From contig NC_133031.1 of NCBI RefSeq assembly GCF_048771995.1, forward strand, positions 563,001-627,000: a stretch of DNA of 64,000 bases. Reading direction: 5' to 3'. Under the pieces are notes generated by a model, which searched no databases, had not been told where the DNA came from, and saw nothing but the letters and a program-made list of their open reading frames with translations. Shown one piece after another: positions 1-12,074 of the stretch (positions are counted from its first letter, which is position 1; every line of letters begins with the position of its first letter). A program made the position numbers and the translations under genes. Origin of the DNA: Taeniopygia guttata (taxonomy: Eukaryota > Chordata > Aves > Passeriformes > Estrildidae).

Positions 1-2870
1 CAAAGGAAGCAGCAGCGCGGTGCCCAAGACTGGGACGCGCGACCCTGCCAGTGCCCGGAGCGCTGTCAGGCAGTGCCGGGATCCCGGCTGTGGTTCTGGT
101 CCCCACAAGTGAGGAATTGCAGCCCCAGGCTCAGAGCCAGTCAGAAAGCCAAGCAAGTGAGAGCAGAGGGAGGGCACCCTTCCAGTCTCTCTTGGGCATG
201 GCCGCAAAACAGCCCCTGCTGCTTCTTCCTCCGCCTGTGTTTGGGCTGTGCTGGTGGCAGAGGCAGCCAGGTTGTGCTCTGCCTTCCAGAGCCTGTTGGG
301 AGCGGGCATGAAAAGCGCTGTGTGCACAGCAGAGAGGCCTGGAAGGTGCTGGCAAGAGCATCCTGCGGGAGCAGGGCTCTGGGCTCTGGCTGGGAACAGC
401 CTGGTCTTGGTGCCGCGGGCGCAGGCAGGAGTTGAGGCAGGTGAAGAGGCAGTGAGCAGCTTGTGTTTGTAGAGGGCCTGGGGCTGCCCGTCTGAGCCTC
501 CACCTGGAAAGGCACTTGGGGGAATAGGAGCTGGAGCTGGAGTGCCTGTCCTGAAAGGACATGAAGTCCTTCAGCCTTGCCAGCGTTTCTTAAAGGTGTG
601 TTGGTATTGAGCAGAAAAGCCGCACATTTGGGGAAATGCATTTTGAGGACAGGGGCTTACTTCTCAAGGAAAGTGCTTCCCAGGGAGCTCCCAGTGAGGC
701 AGGTGCAAGTGTCCCACTTTGGCTCTCTGTGCTCCTTTCAGTCCTTGAGGCCCTCTGCACTTGGCAGAGGGACAGGGGAAGGGAGAAGGCTGTGAAGAGC
801 AGGTTTGGCATCCACCTGCAGAGACCAACCCAAGCACCTGCAGCAGCGTGTGTTACCCCCCCACTTTGGACAGAGGGGTGAGCAGAACCATCTCTGTCCA
901 TCTGTGAGGCCCAGAGCTCTCTGTGGGAGCTGTGAATTAAAAGGCCTTTACACACTCACTTTTCACATCTTCCCTGTCTGCTGTGTTGCATCTCTTGGCA
1001 AGATGCATTTGCCTCCTGCTTGCTGGGAGCTGCTGTGGCCCAGGGCCAGCACAGAGCTGGGCTGGGTGGGCCAGGCAGTGTGGTGGAGAGTCTTGGCTGA
1101 TCTTGGTGTGTGCCTGGCCTCAGAAAAGACTTGGAAGATTTGCCTGCCAAGGTGTCCTGCTCCTTGGCTCTCCCTGTGCATCTTGGAGAGCACAAGGGAG
1201 GCATTTCTGGCAGCTGGGCATCACCAGGCCTTCAAATGAGGGTGTGTTGTGGAGCGAGCCCAGCTGAGATACCCTGAGAGGAGCCCAGGGCTCCTTGCTC
1301 CTCTCTGCTGGCCCGTGAGCGTCTGTCTGCTTTCGGGATGGCCCTGGCTGTGTCACGGGTGCTGCGTGGACACGAGACAGCCGCTCCTGTCCCGCTGGGT
1401 CCCAGCAGCGCCTGGCAGCCGTCCTGCATCCACGTCAGGATGCTGGCCAAGAGAGGCCCTGGAAGCTGAGGCAGCTGATTTGAAGCTTCTGCAGGTGCCA
1501 ACAGGTCAAGGCCAACAGTGTTCCCTCAGGATACAGCATTCCTGAGGGGCTTCCCCAGAGCTGCCTGATGCCACCCACTCCTTGTGGCACCAGTTGCTTT
1601 CCTGTGGAAGGTTCTACCTTCCCCAAGAGCACAGAGGGAGCTGGGGAAAGAGCTTGCCAGGCTGCTCTCCATCCTTTACCAGCAGCCCTGGGTGAGCAGA
1701 GTAGTCCCAGCTGAGCGCAGATGTGCCAATGGAAGAGCCGTGCACGGGAAGGCTCGGTGGGAAGGATGATCCAGGATCCATAGGCCTGGCAGCCTGAGCT
1801 TGCTGCCGGGGAAGGCCTTGGAGCAGATCCTCCTGAGTGCCATCCCACGGCACGTGCAGGGAACCAGGGGGTCTGCTGGAGGGAGGGAAACTCTGCGGAG
1901 GGACAGGGACAGCTGAGGGTCCTGACGGGAATTTGAAGGTATCTCTCTGGTGTTTGCAGGGTGTTGGTGTTGGAGGTGTGCTGGGGAAGGAGTTGTCTGG
2001 GAGGTGAGAGGTCTGGGTTGGAATTTGAGTCTGTTTTAAGGCAGCATCTGTAGTTTGGCACAGCCTTGCTCATGGGTCTCAGAAAGAATATCTGTGACTG
2101 TTTGTGTTCATGGTCCTGATTGTGCTGCAGGGAACAAGAGGGAAAAGTTGTACTTTATTGGCCACTTAGATCTCTATACCGGGGCAGGGTTAACCATTTT
2201 GCCATCTACTCATTGTTGCCAGCAGTTGCTCCAGGTGCTCCTGCCAACAGCCCCTGCAGGCAGGAGCACAGCCCCCAGTGCACGTGGGTGTGGACCATTC
2301 TGGCACAGAAGGCTCCCTGGGGCACAGATCTCTGGGGCAGGAGACGGGCACCAGCCCTGCCAGGTCTGCTTGGGCGGGGACTCTGCCAGAGCTGCTGGTG
2401 TCAGTGTTCCCCAGGCCCCAGGGCTCAGATCAGCATTCGTGCCCTGGCCCACAGTTCCTTGTGTGTGCCACGCCCACGGGTTTAGGATGGCCATGGGCCA
2501 GGACGCGTCCCAAGGAGGCTGTGGCAGCTTCCATGGAAGGTTCTGTGCCCTTCCAGCGCGGCTGCGTCGGCAGCCCTGGGAGCTCCTTCTGCTGCCAGGA
2601 GCCCGCAGAGCAGGGCAGCGTTTGCTGATGGTCTGAGCCGTTCCTAAAGATCCTGTTGGGCTGTCTCAGACACTTGGGGCCAGGGATTCCTTCCAACCTG
2701 GGCCACTTTGGCTGGGCAGGGCGTGGCCCCAGGGCAGGTGGCAGTGTGTGCAAGGGCCCTTTGTGACATGGTGCAGCATGGTCACTATGGCATAGAACGG
2801 GACAGGATGGCCTTTGTGACACGTGCTGACATAGGAGCTGGCACTAACCAGAGCACGCCACTCTGCTCAG
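1..2870. other. Upstream part of the unit, no gene recognised
   Basis: This GC-rich DNA precedes the MROH gene; 8957-11826 is the same in unit 2 and 17908-19730 is the same in part. Several frames stay open for 60-210 codons on both strands because the base composition is GC-rich. None shows a family signature or exon-like borders that I could support. Confidence 0.6.
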
Positions 2871-2874
2871 AGCA

Positions 2875-3118
2875 GGCGACCGGACGGGACGGGACAGAGC
2901 GGTGCCGTGAGGAGCCCCCGCACAGCGCGCTCGTTCGTGCCTGACCCGGAGATTTTCTGAGGCATTATTCCTACAGGTGACCTCGTGGCAAGACCACAGG
3001 ACTTGGCAGCCCGTGGCCTTCCCGAGGCTTCTCTTTTGAAGTTGCCCTTGAGGACTTGTTCACTTGGAGCTTTCCTGAGCCATCTCTCTAGAAGGTGACC
3101 TCGAGGCCAGACTCTGGC
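2875..3118 (+). promoter_or_regulatory. Putative 5' region and 5' UTR of MROH copy 1
   Basis: A CpG-richer patch at about 2875-2950 precedes the start codon. The 20-base block beginning at 2975 (aggtgacctcg core) is repeated with few changes at 3093-3112, directly before the ATG. The matching region in unit 2 is 11831-12074. No TATA box is evident. The promoter assignment rests only on position and CpG content. Confidence 0.35.
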
Positions 3119-6100
3119 ATGGCGGGCAGATTTGTCGGTTTGTTCAGAGTGTTCAGGGGGAAGAAAAAGAAAAGCCCTGAAGCTGCCCCAGCACAGGAGC
3201 ATGAAAACCCGGAGCAGTTCCAGCCACTGCAGGACAGTGAGTGGCAGAGCTGGGCCACAGGGCTGAAGCCTGCAGCCAGCTTGGCCCTATCCCATCCCAT
3301 CCCATCCCATCCCATCCCATCCCATCCCATCCCATCCCATCCCATCCCATCCCATCCCATCCCATCCCATCCCATCCCATCCCATCCCATCCCATCCCAT
3401 CCCATCCCATCCCATCCCCTGGGGATGTGCCCATGGACAGGACAGAAGAGGGGCCTGGACAGACACCCCGCAGTGGCCGTGCTCCATCCCCTGGGGCATC
3501 CTGGGGCTGTCCCTGCCTGGGGAGCGCAGGGCTGGGCTGTGTTCTCCGGCCTCTCCCGCAGCCCCTCAGCCCTGGCCGCGCTCGCTCTTTGCCATATGCA
3601 GCTCTGGACTGCACACAAGAGAAGGAACCTGCCCGTGGCCGCTTCCGCAAAACTCTGAAGGTGCCTGCAGCCATCCCCACCTGAGCTGGGCCTGCTGTCA
3701 CTGCTCAGCCCAGCAGCACGCCTGGAGCACTCCATGGAACACCCCTGGCTACCCTGTCCTTTGCTCTCCTGCAGATGTTCTGGAAGTTCCCCTGCATTCC
3801 ACGTAGAAAGACCGGCAGCGCAGCAGCTGAGGGCCCGGCCGAGCCTGGCTCGGGGCTGACCGAGCTCCAGGCAGAGCCTGATGTCAGCCCAGAATCGACA
3901 GCCCACTCAGGGAACAATGCAATCCATTCTCAGAGGGTGATGGCTGTTCACATGGCAATGGCTGAGAGCGTGGCCATCACAAACACTGACACCAGAATGA
4001 CTCAGGGCATCTCAAAGACTGGCACCATGCCCACTCCCACTGTGATTCCTGCTCCCACTACGGATTTTCTCAAGGAGAGTGCTGTTCCTTCTCAGCAGCA
4101 GGTAAGCAGCCTGGGGCCAGGCCTGGAGGCCTCCCAGGATTGTGTGTTGCCTCAAGCCACAGTCACTGGGCCTCCTGATCCTTTGAGGCCAGCACAGTGT
4201 GGCGGGAAGGGAAGCACTTCTTGGGGGAAGCTGGGGAAGTTGTTCCCTTGGACAGCACTCCAAGTCTTCCCCGTGCTTCCTCCAGGTGCCAGCCATTGTA
4301 AGGAACATTCACAAGCGTCTCATGTCCCAAGTCACTGTGGATGTCTGGCTGAAGATCGATATTGTGAGGCTGGCTGAAGAACACCCTGCTGACCTGGTGC
4401 TGACCCTCCTGCGCTGTGCCCCAACATGTGACAGGTACAGGGCCCACGAGCCTTGAGAGCTCAGGGCTCAGCAGCCTTTAGGGCCCACGGCCCTGCACAG
4501 CCTGTGCAATGGGCTCTGCCAGACAGGCAGAGAGGCCCAGGAGCCTCAGGCCCCTCTGTTTGCTGAGCCTGCTGCCAGTACTCCCCCCATGCCCTTCAAG
4601 GCTCTGTCACCTGGGCCCCCACGGGTGCACAGGGCATGGTGCCGTGACTGAGATGCCCCTGACACAGAGCTCTGATCCCACAGAGCCGCTGCAATGATAT
4701 GGAGAACCATAGGCTCGTCGAGTCCCACAGTGGAAAAGGTGCTGCCAGTGCTGCTCTGTGTGATGGAGAACTGGCCTCTGCACAGCATGTTCACCTCTGA
4801 TGGAAACTGCGAAGATGTCTTTGCCCTGGCTGTGAGTTTCTGGAACTGGCCTTTACTCGCCCCCCGGCTGCCTCTCCAGCTGCTCTCCATCCTCTCCATC
4901 CCTCAGTTGCTGGGCTGAAACCTGGGCTAGGGGCAGGCTCAGGGGGCACCAGGCCCTCTGCTCCCCCTGCCTCGGCCCTTGGGCCCTGCCCCATGGACAC
5001 CTCGTCACTGAGCGCTGCCTTGGGCTGTTCTCTTGCAGGCAACTCTGGTGCTCTGGGTGATTCTCCAGGTGCCTGAGTGCCAGGAGGCGATGAACCTTTA
5101 TTCCTCCCGCCTGTTTGTGGCTCTGCTCTTCCATCTTGTCGCCACCACACAGGAGATAACACCAGAGGAAGTTGCTGCATTCTGGAGAGCATGCTGGCAG
5201 GCACACCACCTTCACAGCAAGCTCAGGAGGTCCCGGTCCCCCCGTCCTTCCCGTGCCCTTCTGGCCAGTGCCAGCGCTCCCAGTGTGACCTGGGCTTTGC
5301 TCTGCACACAGGTTTGTAGTGCAGACCATGAAGGCTCTGCTCTGCCGACTGCAGTGGGACCATGTGGTGCTGGCTATGGAGCGCAAGCGTGGCTGGGACA
5401 CGATGATGCGTGCTATCACCCAGGAATATGGTTTGGGTCTGCTGGCCAGGTGAGACGCCCTTCTCCCCACTGCCCCTGGCATTTGTGCCCTGTGCCCAGG
5501 TGCCCCTCACAGTCCCTGCGGTCATGGGCCAGAGGGCCTTGTCACTGAGGGACGGCCAAGGAGACTGGAAAAGGCTGGGAGAGGAAGGTGCCCAGAAGGG
5601 GCCGCCTCACAAAGTGCCCACATCCCCTCCAGGGATGCTGGGGAAAGACCGGACCTCTGTGAGTCAGTCCTGGGAGAGGTTTGCTCCCCTCACCTCAGGG
5701 CCTTGGTGCCTTTTTCCCCTGACAGGGAGATGCGGCGTGTCTCCATCCCTTTTTGTTCTCACACCGCACTTCACTTGCTCTGGCACCTCAGAAAGGAGAA
5801 GCCATTCTATGATCTGATCTTGCTGACAGTCCTGGTGGAGGTGAGCCTGTTGGCCAGCGCTGCCTGCCTCAGCTGCCTCCCAGCTCTCTGCCCTCTCACA
5901 GCCGCAGCTGCCTGGGACGGTGCCCACGCCCCGTGCTGCTGCCTGGGCCCAGGCCTGTGCGGTTCTGGGCTCCTGCCGGCCGGGTCCCCTGTCACTGCCC
6001 TGTGCCTTTCAGGTCCTCGAGTGCCTGGACTTGAGTAAATGTCGTGGCAGCGCTCTGAAGACCATGTCAAGGTACCTCTGGAGTGAATGCTGTCATAGGC

Positions 6101-8382
6101 ATCACCTGGCGCTCCGAGGCCTCGCAGTGCTCACCAAGGATCCTTGGATGGTGAGAAGGGGGCAGTGGCTGAAGCTGCACTGGGCAAAGCAGCCCCTTGG
6201 GCTGGCAGGGCTTCAGGAGCTGAGGCAGCTGCTCCCAGCTCTCCTGCCTCACCTGCCCCAGTGCTTTGGGACAGGCCTTTGGCCTGTGGGCCCTGCAGCA
6301 GCAGGGTGGGCCTGCAGTGCCAGGGTGGTGTTGGCCGTGCAGCCATCCACGGCTCCCCAGCCCACCCTTGTGTTCTGCACAGGCCAGAAGAATGTACCTG
6401 TTGTCTCAAAGGCTTCTGGAGTTGCTGGGGGCTCCAGATATAGAGGTGGTCAGCATGAGCCTCCGTGTGTTCATGAATGTGCTCCAGCACCAAAACATCC
6501 TGGTATCCAGCACCACTGCCCCAAAGCTGACTGAGGCACTCCTGCTGCTCTTTGACCACGTAAGGTTCTGCATCCTGAGCCACAGGCATTGGCTGCTTCC
6601 CAGAAACTTTGTGCCCTGTGGATTTTCAGGCCTTTGCCCAGGTGGGCCTGGAGTAGCTGGTATAGGTCTTTTCCTTTCCTCTAGGACAACAGCCATGTGC
6701 GCTTGCTCTCCATTCAACTCTTCTGTAAGGTGATGGAATTGGTAGTGGATGAGGGAAAAAAGCCCCTGAAGACAATTGTGAACAAGAGCCTGTTGGCACT
6801 TTTTATCTACTGTCATGATGAGAACTGGCAGGTGGCAAAGGTGAGCATTTGTATGATGCTGGCAGGGGGCTGGGCTGCCTCCTGCCCTGGCGCCTGGCGG
6901 GCTGCAGCCTCCTCCAGGCCCTTGCCACAGGGACACAGGTCTTGTGCCCTGGGCTCTGGGGCCATCTCTGGGTCTCTGCTGCTCTCCAGGCTTCTCGGGA
7001 AACCCTGCTTGGTGCGGCCGAGTTTTTGAAGAGAAGGGATCTCAAACGGCTGCTGAAGAAGGAGCAGCTGTCAAAGTTTGCCGAGTGCCTGGTAAGGAGG
7101 GCCGGGAAGCCGCAGCCCCAGCCTGGAGAAGCCCCCTGAGCGCGGTGCTCGGTGTGCAGGCTGGCAGCTGTGCCCCTGCCGCTGCTGCAGCCCGAGGCCG
7201 CGCGGGCTCTGCTCCAGGCTCTTGCGGCCCGAGCCGGGTGCCCATGGAGCCCCGGCCCGGCGGGGCTGCGGGGCGGCACCGCGGCTCCCCGGGCAGCAGC
7301 CAGCCCTCTGCCCCCTCCAGAGCCCGGCACCAGCGGCTGCTGGCCGGGCCTCAGGGCTGTGCGGGCAGGGGAGGCCGGGGTTTGCGCAGGGAGCGCCCGG
7401 CCCAGGGGCAGGGCCCACACCAACCCTTCCCTTTGTGCCTGCTGCTCTCTCCAGCTGGCAGAGGACAGGAGCAGCGCGGCCGAGCACCTGCGCCGGGCCC
7501 TGCCCTACCTGCAGAGCCCACAGGAGCCCCTGCGAGAGGCGGCCGTCAGGTTCATGGGTGAGCCACCAGCCCGGGCTCCCTCCCCGCCCCGCCGCAGCTC
7601 GGCCCCAGCCCCGCCTGCTGCCCCGGCAGCGCTACCCGGGCCCAGTGCCTCTGGCCGCCGTGCCCTGGGGCGGCAGCGTGTGGTGAGGGTCCGAGCAGAG
7701 CCCTGCCGGGCCAGGAGCGCGTGTGGCCCCAGGGCTGGCAGCGCCGCTGGCAGGGAGCTGTGCCACTGGGCCTGACAGGCTCTGTGTTCCCAGGGATGGC
7801 CGGGCGCTACCTGAAGGGACAGCCAGCCGAGCTTCACCTTCTCACTCAGGGTGAGTGAGGGCAGCGGGCTGTCAGCGGGGGCTGGCCGGGAGAGCTGCAA
7901 TGCCGGCCAGGGAGCTGCAATCCCTGTCCCGGCTGTGGCCAGCTTCGCTCCTTGTGTGGACGAGGGCTGGTGTGGGCAGGGCACAGAGAGATTTCAGGGA
8001 CGCCAGTGGGGGGATTCTTGACCAGCGCCTTGCAGCTGATCCCGTTGGGTCTTCGTCTCTGTTAGGCATGGCGGGAGCTGGGAGAGATGGCCTTAGCAGA
8101 AGAATCGCCGGGTGGCCCTCTGGGCTCTGACTGTGGTAGTTTATCTGTCTTCCAGCCCTTGAAGCCATGAGCAAAGATGACAGCCCATCCTCCACGTACC
8201 TGGAAATTCAGGAAATTTTTAGACAAAGATGTGCAGAACTAAGGTCATCTGCTGGATTCAGAGAACCACGATCCCAAGCAGAGTACCAGGAGACAGTGAA
8301 GAGAGCACCAGGACTCAATGTCACTGGAGCCCCAGGCTCACCTGATGCTGGCCACAGCTGTGCCTGCTGCAAGCTCCCATAG
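3119..8382 (+). CDS. Maestro HEAT-like repeat-containing protein (MROH family), copy 1, 15 exons
   Basis: Exons: 3119-3236, 3602-3660, 3775-4101, 4286-4434, 4684-4831, 5039-5229, 5312-5449, 5726-5840, 6013-6150, 6383-6559, 6685-6840, 6990-7091, 7455-7557, 7794-7850 and 8156-8382 (TAG at 8380). All have AG/GT borders and the phases agree throughout, giving 2205 nt or 734 residues. The N-terminus (MAGRFVGLFRVF, then a KKKK cluster at about 15-18) is basic. Residues 60-168 look disordered. From about 169 to the last exon come helical HEAT-like segments, including FVVQTMKALLCRL and MERKRGWDTMMRAITQEYG, which I associate with the avian MROH expansion. MROH proteins are thought to be scaffold-like and no enzymatic role is known to me. 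The start is the first ATG of the basic N-terminus. Two joints are weak: the exon 2 donor (gtgcct) and the exon 6 donor (gtcccg). The family member number cannot be assigned here, and an additional 5' non-coding exon is possible. Confidence 0.82.
3291..3415. repeat. CCCAT pentanucleotide microsatellite, 25 copies, intron 1 of MROH copy 1
   Basis: There are 25 uninterrupted CCCAT repeats between exons 1 and 2. Translated in any frame it gives long open SHPIP or GMGWD repeats on the two strands. These are by-products of a repeat with no stop codon and not proteins. Confidence 0.98.
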
Positions 8383-8511
8383 CTGCTGCCTTCCCCCTCC
8401 CTGTTGACAGCTCCCTCCCCATTCCCTGTTGACAGCTCCTTCCCTCCAGCCCTCAGACCCTGCCCATCCCCTTTTTTTCCCCCATCTCATCCCTTCCATT
8501 TCCCTTCCATT

Positions 8512-8517
8512 AATAAA
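8512..8517 (+). promoter_or_regulatory. Polyadenylation signal AATAAA, MROH copy 1
   Basis: A canonical AATAAA lies 130 bases after the TAG stop, in a pyrimidine-rich 3' UTR. A T/C-rich stretch follows about 15 bases later, as expected of a downstream element. Confidence 0.8.
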
Positions 8518-8539
8518 GAGTTTGGTTTCTCCCCCTTAC

Positions 8540-8956
8540 CTGCATCTCTGTGGAGCTGAAGCGGCGCAAATCCCGGGCCCTGGGACACACAGGCCCCTGC
8601 TGCTGCTCTCTTCCACACCGTGTTCTGTGCACACACACACAGAGGAACGAGGGCAGATCAGGCTGGAGAGGTGCCTGTGCTGAAGGTGCAGTTCCACAAC
8701 CCTGTGGACTTGCAGATCTTGCTGAGCAGCCTGGAGCCCCTGGAATTTGGAAGAGCCAAGCTGAGTATGCTCTGAAGGCAGCTGTGAGGGATTCCATGGC
8801 AAGCTTCCACGGAGGGCAAAGGAGCTTGGAATGCTGGAAGTTTTCAGGAATAGCTTTCTGAAGGCTCAGCAGTGCTCCATCCCTGCACAGGATCAGGGAG
8901 AGGGCAGAAGCAGCGACCATCCGGGCTTAGCAGGGAGCTTTGGGTGTGCCTGAGGG
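8540..8956. other. Post-gene spacer of the unit with one protein-like block
   Basis: This lies between the polyadenylation signal and the next unit; 17491-17907 is the same in unit 2. A + strand frame at about 8650-8776 reads smoothly (VQFHNPVDLQILLSSLEP is within it) and ends at a stop. I do not recognise it and see no convincing start or acceptor. It may be a relic exon or chance. Confidence 0.35.
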
Positions 8957-11900
8957 CAAAGGAAGCAGCAGCGCGGTGCCCAAGACTGGGACGCGCGACC
9001 CTGCCAGTGCCCGGAGCGCTGTCAGGCAGTGCCGGGATCCCGGCTGTGGTTCTGGTCCCCACAAGTGAGGAATTGCAGCCCCAGGCTCAGAGCCAGTCAG
9101 AAAGCCAAGCAAGTGAGAGCAGAGGGAGGGCACCCTTCCAGTCTCTCTTGGGCATGGCCGCAAAACAGCCCCTGCTGCTTCTTCCTCCACCTGTGTTTGG
9201 GCTGTGCTGGTGGCAGAGGCAGCCAGGTTGTGCTCTGCCTTCCAGAGCCTGTTGGGAGCGGGCATGAAAAGCGCTGTGTGCACAGCAGAGAGGCCTGGAA
9301 GGTGCTGGCAAGAGCATCCTGTGGGAGCAGGGCTCTGGGCTCTGGCTGGGAACAACCTGGTCTTGGTGCCGCGGGCGCAGGCAGGAGTTGAGGCAGGTGA
9401 AGAGGCAGTGAGCAGCTTGTGTTTGTAGAGGGCCTGGGGCTGCCCGTCTGAGCCTCCACCTGGAAAGGCACTTGGGGGAATAGGAGCTGGAGCTGGAGTG
9501 CCTGTCCTGAAAGGACATGAAGTCCTTCAGCCTTGCCAGCGTTTCTTAAAGGTGTGTTGGTATTGAGCAGAAAAGCCGCACATTTGGGGAAATGCATTTG
9601 GAGGACAGGGGCTTGCTTCTCAAGGAAAGTGCTTCCCAGGGAGCTCCCAGTGAGGCAGGTGCAAGTGTCCCCCTTTGGCTCTCTGTGCTCCTTTCAGTCC
9701 TTGAGGCCCTCTGCACTTGGCAGAGGGACAGGGGAAGGGAGAAGGCTGTGAAGAGCAGGTTTGGCATCCACCTGCAGAGACCAACCCAAGCACCTGCAGC
9801 AGCGTGTGTTACCCCCCCACTTTGGACAGAGGGGTGAGCAGAACCATCTCTGTCCATCTGTGAGGCCCAGAGCTCTCTGTGGGAGCTGTGAATTAAAAGG
9901 CCTTTACACACTCACTTTTCACATCTTCCCTGTCTGCTGTGTTGCATCTCTTGGCAAGATGCATTTGCCTCCTGCTTGCTGGGAGCTGCTGTGGCCCAGG
10001 GCCAGCACAGAGCTGGGCTGGGTGGGCCAGGCAGTGTGGTGGAGAGTCTTGGCTGATCTTGGTGTGTGCCTGGCCTCAGAAAAGACTTGGAAGATTTGCC
10101 TGCCAAGGTGTCCTGCTCCTTGGCTCTCCCTGTGCATCTTGGAGAGCACAAGGGAGGCATTTCTGGCAGCTGGGCATCACCAGGCCTTCAAATGAGGGTG
10201 TGTTGTGGAGCGAGCCCAGCTGAGATACCCTGAGAGGAGCCCAGGGCTCCTTGCTCCTCTCTGCTGGCCCGTGAGCGTCTGTCTGCTTTCGGGATGGCCC
10301 TGGCTGTGTCACGGGTGCTGCGTGGACACGAGACAGCCGCTCCTGTCCCGCTGGGTCCCAGCAGCGCCTGGCAGCCGTCCTGCATCCACGTCAGGATGCT
10401 GGCCAAGAGAGGCCCTGGAAGCTGAGGCAGCTGATTTGAAGCTTCTGCAGGTGCCAACAGGTCAAGGCCAACAGTGTTCCCTCAGGATACAGCATTCCTG
10501 AGGGGCTTCCCCAGAGCTGCCTGATGCCACCCACTCCTTGTGGCACCAGTTGCTTTCCTGTGGAAGGTTCTACCTTCCCCAAGAGCACAGAGGGAGCTGG
10601 GGAAAGAGCTTGCCAGGCTGCTCTCCATCCTTTACCAGCAGCCCTGGGTGAGCAGAGTAGTCCCAGCTGAGCGCAGATGTGCCAATGGAAGAGCCGTGCA
10701 CGGGAAGGCTCGGTGGGAAGGATGATCCAGGATCCATAGGCCTGGCAGCCTGAGCTTGCTGCCGGGGAAGGCCTTGGAGCAGATCCTCCTGAGTGCCATC
10801 CCACGGCACGTGCAGGGAACCAGGGGGTCTGCTGGAGGGAGGGAAACTCTGCGGAGGGACAGGGACAGCTGAGGGTCCTGACGGGAATTTGAAGGTATCT
10901 CTCTGGTGTTTGCAGGGTGTTGGTGTTGGAGGTGTGCTGGGGAAGGAGTTGTCTGGGAGGTGAGAGGTCTGGGTTGGAATTTGAGTCTGTTTTAAGGCAG
11001 CATCTGTAGTTTGGCACAGCCTTGCTCATGGGTCTCAGAAAGAATATCTGTGACTGTTTGTGTTCATGGTCCTGATTGTGCTGCAGGGAACAAGAGGGAA
11101 AAGTTGTACTTTATTGGCCACTTAGATCTCTATACCGGGGCAGGGTTAACCATTTTGCCATCTACTCATTGTTGCCAGCAGTTGCTCCAGGTGCTCCTGC
11201 CAACAGCCCCTGCAGGCAGGAGCACAGCCCCCAGTGCACGTGGGTGTGGACCATTCTGGCACAGAAGGCTCCCTGGGGCACAGATCTCTGGGGCAGGAGA
11301 CGGGCACCAGCCCTGCCAGGTCTGCTTGGGCGGGGACTCTGCCAGAGCTGCTGGTGTCAGTGTTCCCCAGGCCCCAGGGCTCAGATCAGCATTCGTGCCC
11401 TGGCCCACAGTTCCTTGTGTGTGCCACACCCACGGGTTTAGGATGGCCATGGGCCAGGACGCGTCCCAAGGAGGCTGTGGCAGCTTCCATGGAAGGTTCT
11501 GTGCCCTTCCAGCGCGGCTGCGTCGGCAGCCCTGGGAGCTCCTTCTGCTGCCAGGAGCCCGCAGAGCAGGGCAGCGTTTGCTGATGGTCTGAGCCGTTCC
11601 TAAAGATCCTGTTGGGCTGTCTCAGACACTTGGGGCCAGGGATTCCTTCCAACCTGGGCCACTTTGGCTGGGCAGGGCGTGGCCCCAGGGCAGGTGGCAG
11701 TGTGTGCAAGGCCCCTTTGTGACATGGTGCAGCATGGTCACTATGGCATAGAACGGGACAGAATGGCCTTTGTGACACGTGCTGACATAGGAGCTGGCAC
11801 TAACCAGAGCACGCCACTCTGCTCAGAGCAGGCGACCGGACGGGACGGGACAGAGCGGTGCTGTGAGGAGCCCCCGCACAGCGCGCTCATTCGTGCCTGA

Positions 11901-12074
11901 CCCGGAGATTTTCTGAGGCATTATTCCTACAGGTGACCTCGTGGCAAGACCACAGGACTTGGCAGCCCGTGGCCTTCCCGAGGCTTCTCTTTTGAAGTTG
12001 CCCTTGAGGACTTGTTCACTTGGAGCTTTCCTGAGCCATCTCTCTAGAAGGTGACCTCGAGGCCAGACTCTGGC

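Larger units (their letters stand above)
1..8956 (+). repeat. Tandem segmental duplication, unit 1 (8956 bp)
   Basis: The sequence starting at position 1 recurs at 8957 and again at 17908, so the window opens at an arbitrary point inside a head-to-tail array whose left end is not seen. Unit 1 contains about 3.1 kb of upstream DNA, one MROH-like gene and about 0.5 kb of downstream DNA. Against unit 2 I see only scattered single-base differences plus one 5 bp length change in the CCCAT microsatellite. That closeness means the duplication is recent or the units are kept alike by conversion. Confidence 0.95.

Noticed and set aside
1435-2073. 212-codon reverse-strand frame in the unit (also in unit 2), and many similar frames in the GC-rich array
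   Set aside because: No family signature, and GC-rich DNA has few stops. They overlap non-coding spacer or oppose real MROH exons.
3088-3906. Long open frames of SHPIP or GMGWD repeats through the CCCAT microsatellites (both units, both strands)
   Set aside because: They are translations of a stop-free pentanucleotide repeat in an intron of the MROH gene.
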